A stretch of DNA of 61,366 nucleotides from Kitasatospora cheerisanensis KCTC 2395 (GCF_000696185.1 NZ_KK853997.1:5521844-5583209), one strand, 5' to 3'. Numbered from the stretch's first letter, positions 50,243-60,456 are shown. The notes: generated by a model not told the origin, from the letters alone. Translations and numbers: made by a program.

Positions 50243-52596
50243 ATGACCATCCGCTCCGAGTTGGCGGGCTCGCCGTCCAAGCAGCAGGCGGGCCGCTTCA
50301 GCCGCGCCGCGCTCGGCCGGGCCGGCCGGGCGGCGCTGCTCGCCACCGGGCGGACGCCAGTCCCCGACGCCATCGAGCCCATCGTGCAGGCCCACCGGGT
50401 GCACCACCCGCAGGCCGACCTGGCGCTGCTGGCCCGCGCCTACCGGGTCGCCGAGGAGAGCCACCGCGGGCAGACCCGCAAGAGCGGCGAGCCGTACATC
50501 ACGCACCCGCTCGCGGTCACCATGATCCTCGCCCAGCTCGGCGCGGACACCACCACGCTGGTCGCCTCGCTGCTCCACGACACCGTCGAGGACACCGAAG
50601 TGACGCTCGATCAGGTCGCCGAGGACTTCGGCCCCGAGATCGCGTACCTGGTGGACGGCGTCACCAAGCTGGAGAAGGTCGACTTCGGCGCGGCGGCCGA
50701 GCCCGAGACCTTCCGCAAGATGCTGGTCGCCACCGGCGACGACGTCCGGGTGATGGTGATCAAGCTCGCCGACCGGCTGCACAACATGCGCACCATCCGG
50801 CACATGAAGCCGGCCAGCCAGGTGCGGATCGCCAAGGTCACCCGGGACGTGCTGATCCCGCTCGCCGAACGGCTCGGCATCCAGGTGGTGAAGGCGGAGC
50901 TGGAGGACATCGTGTTCGCCACCCTGCACCCCGACGAGTACGCCTACACCGACGCCGTGGCCACCGCCCGGGCCGCCGCCGAGGACGGCGTGCTCGCCCC
51001 GTTCGCGGCCGAACTCGGCCGCCAGCTCGGCGAGGCCGGGATCGCCTCCGCCGTCACCGTCCGCCCCCGCCACCTGGTCTCGCTGCACCGGGTGATGATC
51101 AAGCGCGGGGCCGGCCCGGACGGCACCGGGCTGCGGCCCGCCGACCTCGGCCGGCTGCTGGTGGTGGTCGAGGAGAACGCCGACTGCTACGCGGTGCTCG
51201 GCGAGCTGCACACCTGCTGGACGCCGCTGCCCGGCGAGTTCAAGGACTTCGTGGCCGCCCCGAAGTTCAACCTGTACCAGTCGCTGCACACCGCCGTGGC
51301 GCTGCCCGGCGGCGAGGTGGTCGAGGTCCTGGTCCGCACCCGGCGGATGCACGAGGTCGCCGAGACCGGTGTGGTCGCGCTCGGCGACCCGCGCACCGAC
51401 CGGCAGGGCGCCGCCGACGACCCCGAGGACCGCACCGACCCGGCCCGGCCCGGCTGGCTGGCCCGGCTGCTGGAGTGGCAGCAGGACACCCCCGACCCGG
51501 ACGCCTTCTGGTCCGCGCTCACCGCCGACCTGCGCGACGACCGGGAGATCACCGCCGTCACCGAGGACGGCACCACCCTGCACCTGCCCGCCGGGGCCAG
51601 CTGCCTGGACGCCGCCTACCTGATCGGCGAGGAGACCGGCCACCGATGTATCGGCGCCCGGATCAACGGCCGGCTCACCGCGCTCTCCACCGAACTGCGC
51701 GACGGCGACGTGCTCGGCCTGCTCACCGCCCCCGCCGACGACGAGGACAGCGGCCCCGACCCGGAGTGGCTGGAGTACCTCCGCACCCCGGCCGCCCGGC
51801 TCGCCGTGGAACGCCGGCTGGCCGTCCGGCCCGCGCCCGCGCCCGCCGCCGCCAGGCCCCCGCGGCCGGCGCCCGGTGCCCGCCGCGCCGCCCGCGCCGC
51901 CCGCCGCCGCCCCGCGGACGTGCCCGAACTGCCGGGCGCCGCCGTCCGGTTGGCCCGCTGCTGCACCCCCGTGCCGCCCGACGAGGTGACCGGCATCGTG
52001 CTCCGCGGCGGGGCCGTCGCCGTACACCGGGCGGGCTGCCCGACCGGCACCCGGATGCTGGGCGGCGGCCGCCGGCCGGTCGCGGTCCGCTGGCTGCCCG
52101 GCGGCGCCCCGCAGTGGGGCTACCGGGCGACGCTGCGCGCCGAGGCGCTGAACCGGCCCCGGCTGCTGGCCGACCTGACCGCCGCGATCTCCGGCGAGGG
52201 CGTGTCGATCCACTCCGCCGAGGTCGAGCCGCCCCGGCAGTTGCGGGTCCGGCACAGCTACACCCTGGAACTCGCCGACGCCACCGCGCTGCCCGCGGTG
52301 ATGCGGGCGATGCTCCGGGTCTCCGGCGTGTACGACGTGTACCGGCCGGGCGGGCCGGAGGAGGTGCCGGGCCGGGCCGAGGCGGCGGCCGCGCCACCGG
52401 CGGGCGGGCGGAGCCGGCCGTGGCGGAGCCGGAGCCGCCGGAGGTGGCGGCGGCGGTGCCGGGGCCGGTGTCCGGGGCCGGTGCGGCGGCTGGTAAAAGG
52501 GATGACTCGGGCACAGCGGGCGTGCGACCATCGTGGGGAATTCACGGCGGCTCCGCCGTGTTGTCCGAGAGCACGACCCGATCTATCCAAGGATGA
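50243..52596 (+). CDS. rshA: RelA/SpoT homologue (Rsh) with uncertain 3' end
   Basis: A (p)ppGpp metabolising enzyme. HD hydrolase (residues ~45-190; LLHDTVEDTE, IKLADRLHNMRT), synthetase domain (~265-375; FKDFVAAPKFNLYQSLHT), TGS (~430-500), zinc/CC region (RLARCCTPVPPDEVTG) and ACT (~630-700). The synthetase motif EVQIRT is EVLVRT and the RxKxxxS motif is weak, so synthesis may be poor. It is the second Rel homologue type (RshA) of Streptomyces. ATG 50243 has GGAGG six bases upstream. After the ACT domain the frame lacks a stop and runs into hflX; coding bias shifts by minus one near 52405-52425 (GGCGGGCGGGCGG), giving a stop at 52596. Coding bias fades after ~52495. Confidence 0.85.
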
Positions 52597-52597
52597 A

Positions 52598-54097
52598 ATG
52601 ACCTCCACGTTCGACAGCCGCACCCGATCGAGCGAGTCGGCGAGCCGGCTCACCGACCTCAAGGCGGAAGCCCTGATGGACGAGGACCTCGCGGCGTTCG
52701 ACGAGGGCCTCGGCAACTACGACGGAGAGCAGTACGACCGCTCCGAGCGCGCCGCGCTCCGACGCGTGGCCGGCCTCTCCACCGAACTGCAGGACGTCAC
52801 CGAAGTCGAGTACCGCCAGCTCCGGCTGGAGCGCGTGGTGCTCGTCGGCGTGTGGACGGACGGCACGCTGGAGGAGGCGGAGAACTCGATGGCCGAGCTC
52901 GCCGCCCTCGCCGAGACGGCCGGCTCCGAAGTCCTGGACGGCGTGATCCAGCGCCGTGACAAGCCCGACGCGGCCACCTACATCGGCTCCGGCAAGGCCC
53001 AGGAGCTGCGCGACCTGGTCGCCTCCTCCGGCGCCGACACCGTGGTCTGCGACGGTGAGCTGACGCCCGGTCAGCTGATCCACCTGGAAGACGTGGTGAA
53101 GGTCAAGGTCGTCGACCGCACCGCGCTGATCCTGGACATCTTCGCCCAGCACGCCAAGTCCCGGGAGGGCAAGGCGCAGGTCTCGCTCGCGCAGATGCAG
53201 TACATGCTGCCGCGCCTGCGAGGCTGGGGTCAGTCGCTGTCCCGGCAGATGGGTGGCGGTGGCTCCGGCACCTCGGGCGGCGGCATGGCCACCCGCGGTC
53301 CCGGTGAGACCAAGATCGAGACCGACCGCCGGCGGATCCGCGAGAAGATGGCGAAGCTCCGCAAGGAGATCGCCGACATGAAGAAGGGCCGCGACACCAA
53401 GCGGCAGGAGCGGCGGCGCCACCAGGTGCCCTCGGTGGCGATCGCCGGGTACACCAACGCCGGAAAGTCCTCGCTGCTCAACCGGCTCACCGGCGCCGGC
53501 GTCCTGGTGGAGAACGCGCTGTTCGCCACCCTGGACCCGACGGTCCGCCGGGCGCAGACCCCGAGCGGCCGGCTGTACACGCTGGCCGACACGGTCGGCT
53601 TCGTCCGGCACCTGCCGCACCACCTGGTCGAGGCGTTCCGCTCCACCATGGAGGAGGTCGCCGAGGCCGACCTCATCCTGCACGTGGTGGACGGCTCCCA
53701 CCCGGAGCCGGAGACGCAGCTCGCCGCGGTGCGCGAGGTGATCGTCTCGGTCGAGGCGCAGAACGTGCCCGAGATCGTGGTGATCAACAAGGCGGACGCC
53801 GCCGACCCGGCGGTCCTGCAGCGCCTGCTGCGCCGCGAGCCGCACGCCATCGTGGTGTCGGCCCGCAGCGGCCACGGCATCGACGAGCTGCTCGCCCTGA
53901 TCGACGAGGAACTGCCGCGCCCCGCCGTGGAGATCAGGGCCCTGGTGCCCTACACCCGCGGTGACCTGGTCTCCCGGGTGCACGCCGAGGGCGAGCTGAT
54001 CGCCACCGAGCACACCGCGGAGGGCACCCTGCTGCACGCCAAGGTGGCGGCGATGCTGGCCGGAGAGCTGGAGCGGTACGCGGTCGTCACCGCGTAA
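52598..54097 (+). CDS. hflX: GTPase HflX
   Basis: A 499-residue ribosome-associated GTPase that splits stalled or stressed 70S ribosomes. The N-terminal HflX domain (~90-250) carries YIGSGKAQEL and GPGETKIETDRRRI. GTPase motifs: G1 AGYTNAGKSSL, G3 DTVGFVRHLPHHLVEAFRST, G4 NKADAAD, G5 VVSARSG. The start ATG has AAGGA upstream. The upstream frame is continuous with rsh, but the segment before the ATG has no coding bias. A bidirectional terminator follows. Confidence 0.95.
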   Translation: MTSTFDSRTRSSESASRLTDLKAEALMDEDLAAFDEGLGNYDGEQYDRSERAALRRVAGLSTELQDVTEVEYRQLRLERVVLVGVWTDGTLEEAENSMAELAALAETAGSEVLDGVIQRRDKPDAATYIGSGKAQELRDLVASSGADTVVCDGELTPGQLIHLEDVVKVKVVDRTALILDIFAQHAKSREGKAQVSLAQMQYMLPRLRGWGQSLSRQMGGGGSGTSGGGMATRGPGETKIETDRRRIREKMAKLRKEIADMKKGRDTKRQERRRHQVPSVAIAGYTNAGKSSLLNRLTGAGVLVENALFATLDPTVRRAQTPSGRLYTLADTVGFVRHLPHHLVEAFRSTMEEVAEADLILHVVDGSHPEPETQLAAVREVIVSVEAQNVPEIVVINKADAADPAVLQRLLRREPHAIVVSARSGHGIDELLALIDEELPRPAVEIRALVPYTRGDLVSRVHAEGELIATEHTAEGTLLHAKVAAMLAGELERYAVVTA

Positions 54098-54115
54098 CCC
54101 GCCCCGCGCGACGAC

Positions 54116-54153
54116 GAACGGCCCGAGGAAGGAACCCCTTCCCCGGGCCGTTC
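54116..54153. terminator. Bidirectional terminator between hflX and a protease gene
   Basis: GAACGGCCCG (54116-54125) pairs perfectly with CGGGCCGTTC (54144-54153), and the loop itself can pair (GGAAGG/CCTTCC). It sits in the 66-bp gap between the convergent hflX and the minus-strand protease. Confidence 0.85.
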
Positions 54154-54163
54154 GCACGTCCGG

Positions 54164-55315
54164 CTACTGGCTCATCTTGCCCTGGACGAAGGCGTCGAAC
54201 ATCCGCTTGGCGTCCGCGCCGAGGTTGGGGCCGGCCAGCCAGGTGTCGTCACCGATCGAGGTGTCGGAGAACAGCACGGTCCTGCCGTCCTTCTTGGTGA
54301 ACCAGCCGCCGCCGGACGAGCCGCCGGTCATGTTGCAGCCGATGGCGAGCATCGGCGGACGCGAGCGGTCGAAGACGAACGGGGTCGGCTTGGGCGCGGA
54401 GTCGCAGTGCTCCAACTCCTCGCCGTCGAACGGCTCGTCGGCCGGGTAGCCGTACGCGGCGGGCGAGTTGATCTCGCTCGGCTGCGCGCCGAACCAGATC
54501 GGCACCGAGCCGCCCACGGTCTCCTCCAGCGAACGGCTGGAGCCGTCCTGGTTGACCACCCGGATCACCGCGTAGTCGAACTGGCTGGCCTTGGAACCGG
54601 TGTGGCCGGCCTCCTGGGTCCACTGCGGCATCACCAGCAGCGAGCGGGCCGCCCAGACGCCGAGCGGGGCGATCTGCTCGCGGGTGGCGTTCTCGCCCTT
54701 GCCGTTGCTGGTCGCACCGGACTTGTTGTACGAGGGGACGAACATCAGCTTCTTCATGTACTCGCCGCCCTTGCCGGCGTGCACGCAGTGCGCGGCCGTC
54801 CACACCAGGTTGCTCTTGCCCGGGTGGCTCGGGTCGCTCACCACGGTGCCCGAGCACACCATGTTGCCCTCCGGGCTCTGGAAGAAGATCTTGCCGACCA
54901 CCGCGGTGTCCGCGCTGTACGGGTGCGGCTGCGGCTTCGCCGGGATGGTCTTCGGGAACACCACGTCCTTCAGCGAGGGCGCCTGGGCGTCCGGCTTGCC
55001 GGTGGTGACGCCCTTCGCGTCGGAGAGCTTCTTCTTGTCCCAGAAGCTCTTGATCGCCTCCAGGTCCTCCGGCTTGAAGCCGTTCTTGCTGGCCCAGTCC
55101 GCCCAGTCGTCGGCGGTCCAGGTGGAGACCTTGGCGAGCGCGCCCTGAATGTCCTTCACGTCGATGCCCTCGGCCGTGCTGCTGCTGCCCGGCGGCACCG
55201 GGTTCGCCTTCGTGCCCTGGCTCTGGCAGGCGGCGGTGCTGACGGCGAGAACAGTCACCAGGGCGGCTGCGGCGGCGGCGCGCACGCGGCGTGCGGTCCG
55301 GTGCTGGGTGTTCAT
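54164..55315 (-). CDS. Trypsin-like exported serine peptidase, paralogue 1
   Basis: A 383-residue peptidase of the chymotrypsin fold. The signal peptide ends near AVSTAAC, a possible lipobox. An N-terminal module contains TADDWADWASKNGF. The triad is His in VWTAAHCVH, Asp in FDYAVIRVV and Ser in TGGSSGGGWF. Cysteines near the active residues (CSGT/AAHC, CDS/GCNM) suggest two disulphides. The ATG at 55315 has GGGGGAA-type purines upstream. It shares motifs and order with the next gene; the two are tandem duplicates. Target unknown. Confidence 0.85.
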   Translation of the reverse strand: MNTQHRTARRVRAAAAAALVTVLAVSTAACQSQGTKANPVPPGSSSTAEGIDVKDIQGALAKVSTWTADDWADWASKNGFKPEDLEAIKSFWDKKKLSDAKGVTTGKPDAQAPSLKDVVFPKTIPAKPQPHPYSADTAVVGKIFFQSPEGNMVCSGTVVSDPSHPGKSNLVWTAAHCVHAGKGGEYMKKLMFVPSYNKSGATSNGKGENATREQIAPLGVWAARSLLVMPQWTQEAGHTGSKASQFDYAVIRVVNQDGSSRSLEETVGGSVPIWFGAQPSEINSPAAYGYPADEPFDGEELEHCDSAPKPTPFVFDRSRPPMLAIGCNMTGGSSGGGWFTKKDGRTVLFSDTSIGDDTWLAGPNLGADAKRMFDAFVQGKMSQ

Positions 55316-55371
55316 GGGCGATTCCCCCGTGGTCGTCGATCGGTCGATGGGTCGTGGAAGGTGACGCACGG

Positions 55372-56508
55372 TCACTTCCGGGAGATGTAGTCGAGGGCCT
55401 GGCGGGCCACGCCCTCCAGGTAGGGCCCGTTCAGGGCGGTGTGCGCCTGGGTCCCGATGGAGGTGTTGCTGACCAGCCGCTGACGGCCGTCCGGGCCGTC
55501 CGCGAACCAGCCGCCGCCGGAGGCGCCGGCCGTCATGGTGCAGCCGATCACCAGCATCGGCGGGCGGGCCGCGTCGAAGCTGCGGGAGCCCGGGCGGCCG
55601 GAGTCGCAGCGCTCCAACTCCTGCCCGTCGAACGGCGCGAGGGCCGGATAGCCCCAGGCCTGGATCGCGAGCTGCTCGCGCGGCGCGTCGAACCACACCG
55701 GGACGGCGGTGCCGATCACCTCCTCCAGCGAGCGGCTCTCGCCCTCCGGACCGCGCACCTTGATCACCGCGAAGTCGTACTGGTTCGCGGCGTCGCCGCC
55801 CCGGGTGCCCTCGGTGGTCCACAGCGGCGAGGTGATCACCTTGTCCGCCCACCACTGCCCCAGCGGGGCGACCTCGGCGAGCGACGCCCGGTGGTGGTCG
55901 CTGGCCGCGCCGGAGCTGTTGTACGCGGGCACGAAGACCAGGTTCTTGTACCAGTCGCCGCCCTTGCCCTCGTGGACGCAGTGCGCGGCCGTCCAGACCA
56001 GGTTGCTGCGCCCCGGACGCGCGGGATCCGCGACCACCGTGGCCGAGCACTGGCCGGTGCCGCCGTTCGGCGCGGTCATGAAGACCTTCCCGGACGCCGG
56101 GTAGCTGGTGTACGGCCGCGGCACCGGCTGCGCCGCCACCGCCGACGGTCCGCCGCCGGCCGACGGCGACGGACTGCCCGCCGCGGACGGTGACGGCAGG
56201 CCGGACGGCGAGGGCGCGACGGAGAAGGCGGGCGCCGCAGGCCCCGAGGGCGGTGCCTCGGGTGCCGGCGCGGGCTGCTGCGGGGGCGCCTGGTCCATCG
56301 TCTCGGCGCTCCACACGCCCGCCACCGCAGAATTGCGGAAGCCGTGCCGCTGTGCCCAGCGGTCCCAGTCGGCGAACCCCCAGCGCTTCAACTCGGCGAA
56401 GCTGCGCGGGTTCCCGCCCCCGCCGCCGTCCGAGCCGCAGGCGGTCGCCCCGCCCAGCAGCGCGACCGCGCTCAGCGCGGCCACCACCCCCCGTGCCCTC
56501 ACGCTCAA
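55372..56508 (-). CDS. Trypsin-like exported serine peptidase, paralogue 2
   Basis: A 378-residue peptidase starting MSVRARGVVAALSAVALLGG, with lipobox-like ATAC, so likely a lipoprotein. The N-terminal ~50 residues contain WGFADWDRWAQRHGF, related to the WADWASKNGF module of paralogue 1, followed by a Pro/Ser/Gly linker (~70-120). Triad: His in VWTAAHCVH, Asp in YDFAVIKV, Ser in TAGASGGGWF. A 56-nt gap precedes paralogue 1, so co-transcription is likely. The promoter region faces the siderophore operon. Confidence 0.85.
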   Translation of the reverse strand: MSVRARGVVAALSAVALLGGATACGSDGGGGGNPRSFAELKRWGFADWDRWAQRHGFRNSAVAGVWSAETMDQAPPQQPAPAPEAPPSGPAAPAFSVAPSPSGLPSPSAAGSPSPSAGGGPSAVAAQPVPRPYTSYPASGKVFMTAPNGGTGQCSATVVADPARPGRSNLVWTAAHCVHEGKGGDWYKNLVFVPAYNSSGAASDHHRASLAEVAPLGQWWADKVITSPLWTTEGTRGGDAANQYDFAVIKVRGPEGESRSLEEVIGTAVPVWFDAPREQLAIQAWGYPALAPFDGQELERCDSGRPGSRSFDAARPPMLVIGCTMTAGASGGGWFADGPDGRQRLVSNTSIGTQAHTALNGPYLEGVARQALDYISRK

Positions 56509-56713
56509 CCCCCCTGAAACGGTCCGTTCCCCCGGGGACAGTCTTTCATCCGGGGGCGGGCCGGCGGCGGGCGGTGCGGTCCTGTTGGCGTCCGGTCATC
56601 GAACCGTGATGGTGACGGTCCGTCAGGATCCCAGCTCGGGGGCCGAAGCGGGGACGATCGCGGGAAGCTCACCGGAACGAGTGAGCCGATCTTGTGCCCG
56701 ACCCTCGGGGATA

Positions 56714-56726
56714 GGTAACCCTTACC
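56714..56726. promoter_or_regulatory. Candidate iron box (DmdR/IdeR-like) of the siderophore operon
   Basis: GGTAA-CCC-TTACC is an interrupted palindrome in ATAGGTAACCCTTACCCGAA. It shares the AGGTnA/TnACC symmetry of the actinobacterial iron-box consensus TTAGGTTAGGCTAACCTAA, but it is imperfect. It lies about 33 nt before the siderophore gene start, where an iron repressor would block transcription. Confidence 0.5.
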
Positions 56727-56758
56727 CGAAAGGCAATCGCGCGGCTCAAGGAGCGGAT

Positions 56759-58519
56759 TTGGCCACCATCCTCACCGACGTCATCCCGGCCCCCGGCCGT
56801 CGTCGGCCGGACACCCCACCCCGGACCTGCTGCTCCACCCCGACCCGGCGATCGCCGCCGAACACGCCGCCGCCGAGAGCCTGTTGCGCTGCTGGGCCCG
56901 AGAGACCGCGGCCGCCCGACCCGACGGCGACCTGCTGCGCATCCCGGTGCTCGGCGGCACCGCCCGGCTCACCGCGCCGGTGCGGCACTGGTCGGCCTGC
57001 GGCTGGCACCGGTTCGGCCCCGCCACCCTCTCCACCGGCGCCGCCGAGCACCCCGTCGACGCCGTCACCGTCGCCGCCCTGGTGGCCGGCGCCACCGGCC
57101 GCCCGAACCCGGCCAGCTCGCCGACCTCACCTCCCGGGTCGCCGACTCGGTCGGCCGGACCGCGGAGATCCTCGCCCACCGCCGGTCGCTCACCGCCGCC
57201 CCCGCCGACCCGTTCCTGCGCGCCGAGCAGTCGCTGCTGCTCGGCCACCCGCTGCACCCCACCCCGAAGAGCCGCGACGGCCTCGGCCCCGCCCAGTCCG
57301 CCGCGTACTCGCCGGAACTGCACGGCTCGTTCCGGCTGCACTGGTGGGCCGTCGACCGGGGCCTGCTCGCCGCGGACTCCGGCACCGGCACCCCCGCCGA
57401 ACGGATCACCGCCGAGCTGTACGGCCGCCCGCTGCCCCCGGCACCGCCGCACTGCCGCTGCACCCCTGGCAGGCCCGGGAACTGACGCTCCGTCCGGCCG
57501 TCGCCGAGCTGCTCGACCAGGGCCTGCTCACCGACCTCGGCCAGCACGGCGAGCCCTGGCACCCCACCAGCTCGGTGCGCACCGTCTGCCGGCCCGGCAC
57601 CCCGTGGATGCTCAAGCTGTCGCTGGGCCTGCGGATCACCAACTCCCGCCGGGAGAACCTCCGCAAGGAACTCCACCGCGGCGTCGAGGTGCACCGCCTG
57701 CTGGAAGCCGGCCTGGCCCGGCGCTGGCAGGCCGTCCACCCCGGCTTCGACATCGTCCGCGACCCGGCCTGGATCGGCGTCGACCACCCCGCGCTCGGCG
57801 ACCCCAACGGCCTGGACACGGTGCTGCGGGAGATGCCGTTCGGCCCCGCCGACCGCGCCCTGTGCGTGGCCGGGCTGGTCGCCGAACAGCCCGTCGACCG
57901 CTCCGGCTCGCAACTCGCCCAGGTGCTCGGCGAACTCGCCGCCCGCAGCGGACGCCCCACCGCGACCGTCGCCACCGAGTGGTTCCTGCGCTACCTGGAC
58001 GCCGTGGTGCTGCCCGTGCTGTGGCTCGACGGGCAGGCCGGCATCGCCCTGGAGGCCCACCAGCAGAACAGCCTGGTGCTGCTCGACCGGCAGGGCTGGC
58101 CGGTCGGCGGCCGCTACCGCGACAACCAGGGCTACTACTTCCGCGCCTCGCACGCCGACCGGCTGCACCGCCTGCTGCCCGGACTCGGCGCGCACAGCGA
58201 CACCTTCGTCCCCGACCAGGTCGCCGACGAACGCTTCGCCTACTACCTCGGCATCAACCACGTGCTCGGCCTGATCGGCGCCTTCGGCTCCCAGCAACTC
58301 GCCGACGAGCAGCTACTGCTGGCCGCGCTGCGCCGCTTCCTGGCCGGCCCCGCCGCCACCGCCACCGGCTCCGCGCTGCCCGCCCACCTGCTCGACGCCC
58401 CCACCCTGCGCTGCAAGGCCAACCTGCTGACCCGGCTGCACGGCCTGGACGAACTGGTCGGCCCGGTGGAGACCCAGTCGGTGTACGTGGAGATCGACAA
58501 CCCGGTGGCCCGGGCGTGA
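56759..58519 (+). pseudogene. NIS siderophore synthetase (IucA/IucC family), frameshifted three times as given
   Basis: With three bases restored, a 587-residue ATP-dependent synthetase joining citrate-type carboxylates to hydroxylated amines. TTG 56759 has AAGGAG upstream. The reading slips by one near 56795-56815, at AACCCGG (57106-57112) and at the C5 run 57435-57439; the last returns it to the original frame. The C-terminal two-thirds are intact: HPWQARELTLRPAV, SSVRTVCRPGTPWMLKLSLG, ITNSRRENLRKEL, EAHQQNSLVLLD and RDNQGYYF match the family ATP and substrate sites. Its stop overlaps the acetyltransferase start. Loss of function is not likely; base errors are. Confidence 0.82.
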
Positions 58520-59085
58520 CAGCGCCGCCGGACGGGCCGGGCGGGCCGCCGCCCGGCCCGATCGTCACCCCCGCCGGTGAACTCGTCCTGCGCACCGTGC
58601 GCCTGGACGAGGACCTCGACCTGCTCACCGGCTGGATGAACGACCCCGACACCGACCGCTGGTGGGCACTGGCCGGCCCGCCCGGCACCACCGCCGCGCA
58701 CGTCGCCGGGCAGCTCGACGGCGACGGCCGCAGCCGCCCCGTGATCGCGCTGCTCGACGGCCGGCCCACCGGCTACTTCGAGCTGTACCGCGCCGACCTG
58801 GACCCGCTGGCCGCGCACTACCCCGCCCGCCCGTACGACCTGGGCGTGCACCTGCTGCTCGCCCCCGCCGCCCGCGGCCGGCGGCTGGCCGCGCCGCTGC
58901 TCGACGCGATCGCCGCCCGGCTGCTGCGGGACGAACTCCGCTGCACCCGGGTGCTCGCCGAACCCGACGTCCGCAACACGCCCTCCGTCCGGGCGTTCGC
59001 CGCCGCCGGGTTCACCCGGGTCGCCGACCTCGAACTCCCCGACAAACGCGCCGCCCTGATGATCCGTCCGCGGCCCGAGACCTAG
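58516..59085 (+). CDS. N-hydroxylysine acetyltransferase-like GNAT protein
   Basis: A 189-residue GNAT acyltransferase of the IucB/MbtK siderophore type: VLRTVRLDEDLDLLTGWMND, FELYRADLDPLA and a C-terminal acyl-CoA binding region (GVHLLLAPAARGRRLAAPLL). It should acylate the hydroxylamine made by the adjacent hydroxylase. GTG overlaps the upstream stop by 4 nt (GTGA). Substrate choice (acetyl or succinyl) cannot be read. Confidence 0.88.
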   Translation: MTAPPDGPGGPPPGPIVTPAGELVLRTVRLDEDLDLLTGWMNDPDTDRWWALAGPPGTTAAHVAGQLDGDGRSRPVIALLDGRPTGYFELYRADLDPLAAHYPARPYDLGVHLLLAPAARGRRLAAPLLDAIAARLLRDELRCTRVLAEPDVRNTPSVRAFAAAGFTRVADLELPDKRAALMIRPRPET

Positions 59086-59091
59086 GACCCC

Positions 59092-60456
59092 ATGAACACC
59101 CAGCAGCCCGAGCCGTACGACCTGATCGGCGTCGGCATCGGCCCGTTCAACCTCTCGCTGGCCGCGCTCGCCGACCGGGCCGAGTCCGTCCGCGCGCTGT
59201 TCCTGGACGCCCGACCCGAGTTCCGCTGGCACCCCGGCATGCTCGTGGACGGCGCCCGGATGCAGGTCCCGTTCCTCGCCGACCTGGTCTCCCTGGTCGA
59301 CCCCACCAACCCCTGGTCCTTCCTCAACTACCTCCGCGACCGGCAGCGGCTGTTCCCGTTCTACTTCAGCGAACGCTTCCACCTGCCGCGCCGCGAGTAC
59401 GAGGACTACTGCCGCTGGGCCGCCGACCGGCTCCCCAACTGCCGCTTCGACAGCCCCGTCGACGCCGTCCACTGGGACGCCGAACGGCAGCACTACCTGG
59501 TGCACGCCGCCGGCCGGGTGCACCGGGCCCGCAACCTGGTGCTCGGCGTCGGCACCGAACCCGCCCGGCCCGAGGCGTTCGCCGCACTGCGCCACCACCC
59601 CGCCGTGCTGCACTCCGCCGACTACCTGACCGGCCGTCAGGCCCTGCACGGTGCCCGGGACATCACCGTGGTCGGCTCCGGCCAGTCCGGCGCCGAGGTG
59701 TTCCTCGACCTGCTGCGCCGGCACGCCGGCGACGGCACCCGGGTGCGCTGGCTGACCCGCACCCGGGCGCTCGCGCCGATGGAGTACTCCAAGCTCGGCC
59801 TGGAGCAGTTCACCCCCGACTACACCCGCTACTTCCACGGCCTGCCCGAACCGGTCCGGGACGCCCTGGTGCCCGCCCAGTGGCAGCTGCACAAGGCCGC
59901 CAGCACCGAGACCCTCGCCGACATCCACGACCACCTGTACGAGCGCACCGTCGGCCGCCCGATCGACGCCGAACCGGTCGAGATCCTCCCCGGCACCGCC
60001 GTCACCGAGGCCGGGCCCGGCCCCTGCGGCGGACTCGAACTGCACTGCCGGCACACCGACTCCGGCCGCCGCCACCTGGTCCGCACCGACGCCGTGGTGC
60101 TCGCCACCGGCTACCGGGCGCGGCGCCCCGCGCTGCTCGACCCGATCGCCGACCTGATCGACTGGGACGCCCGGGGGCGCTACCGCGTCGACCTCGACCA
60201 CCGGGTCGCCACCCGGCAGCTACTCACCGGGGGGCTGTACGTCCAGAACGCCGAGTTGCACACTCACGGGGTCGGCACCCCGGACCTCGGGCTCGGCGCC
60301 CACCGCGCCGCCGTGATCCTGAACGCCGTCGCGGGCAAGACCCTCCACCCGCTGCCCCACCGCACCGCCTGGACCACCTTCGCCCCCGGAGCCGCCGAGG
60401 CCCCGGTGCTCCCGCGACCCCAGGAAGGGAACGAGCGTGCCGCAGCCAGCCGCTGA
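59092..60456 (+). CDS. L-lysine/diamine N-monooxygenase (IucD family)
   Basis: A 454-residue flavin N-hydroxylase. FAD motif is GVGIGPFNLSLAALA (near 13), NADPH motif VVGSGQSGAEVFLDLL (near 195), with substrate-loop sequence QVPFLADLVSLVDPTNPWSF and the C-terminal ATGYRARRP motif. The family hydroxylates the terminal amine of lysine, ornithine or a diamine. IucD-like length and the operon partners favour lysine or a related diamine. It follows the acetyltransferase by 6 nt. Confidence 0.9.
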   Translation: MNTQQPEPYDLIGVGIGPFNLSLAALADRAESVRALFLDARPEFRWHPGMLVDGARMQVPFLADLVSLVDPTNPWSFLNYLRDRQRLFPFYFSERFHLPRREYEDYCRWAADRLPNCRFDSPVDAVHWDAERQHYLVHAAGRVHRARNLVLGVGTEPARPEAFAALRHHPAVLHSADYLTGRQALHGARDITVVGSGQSGAEVFLDLLRRHAGDGTRVRWLTRTRALAPMEYSKLGLEQFTPDYTRYFHGLPEPVRDALVPAQWQLHKAASTETLADIHDHLYERTVGRPIDAEPVEILPGTAVTEAGPGPCGGLELHCRHTDSGRRHLVRTDAVVLATGYRARRPALLDPIADLIDWDARGRYRVDLDHRVATRQLLTGGLYVQNAELHTHGVGTPDLGLGAHRAAVILNAVAGKTLHPLPHRTAWTTFAPGAAEAPVLPRPQEGNERAAASR

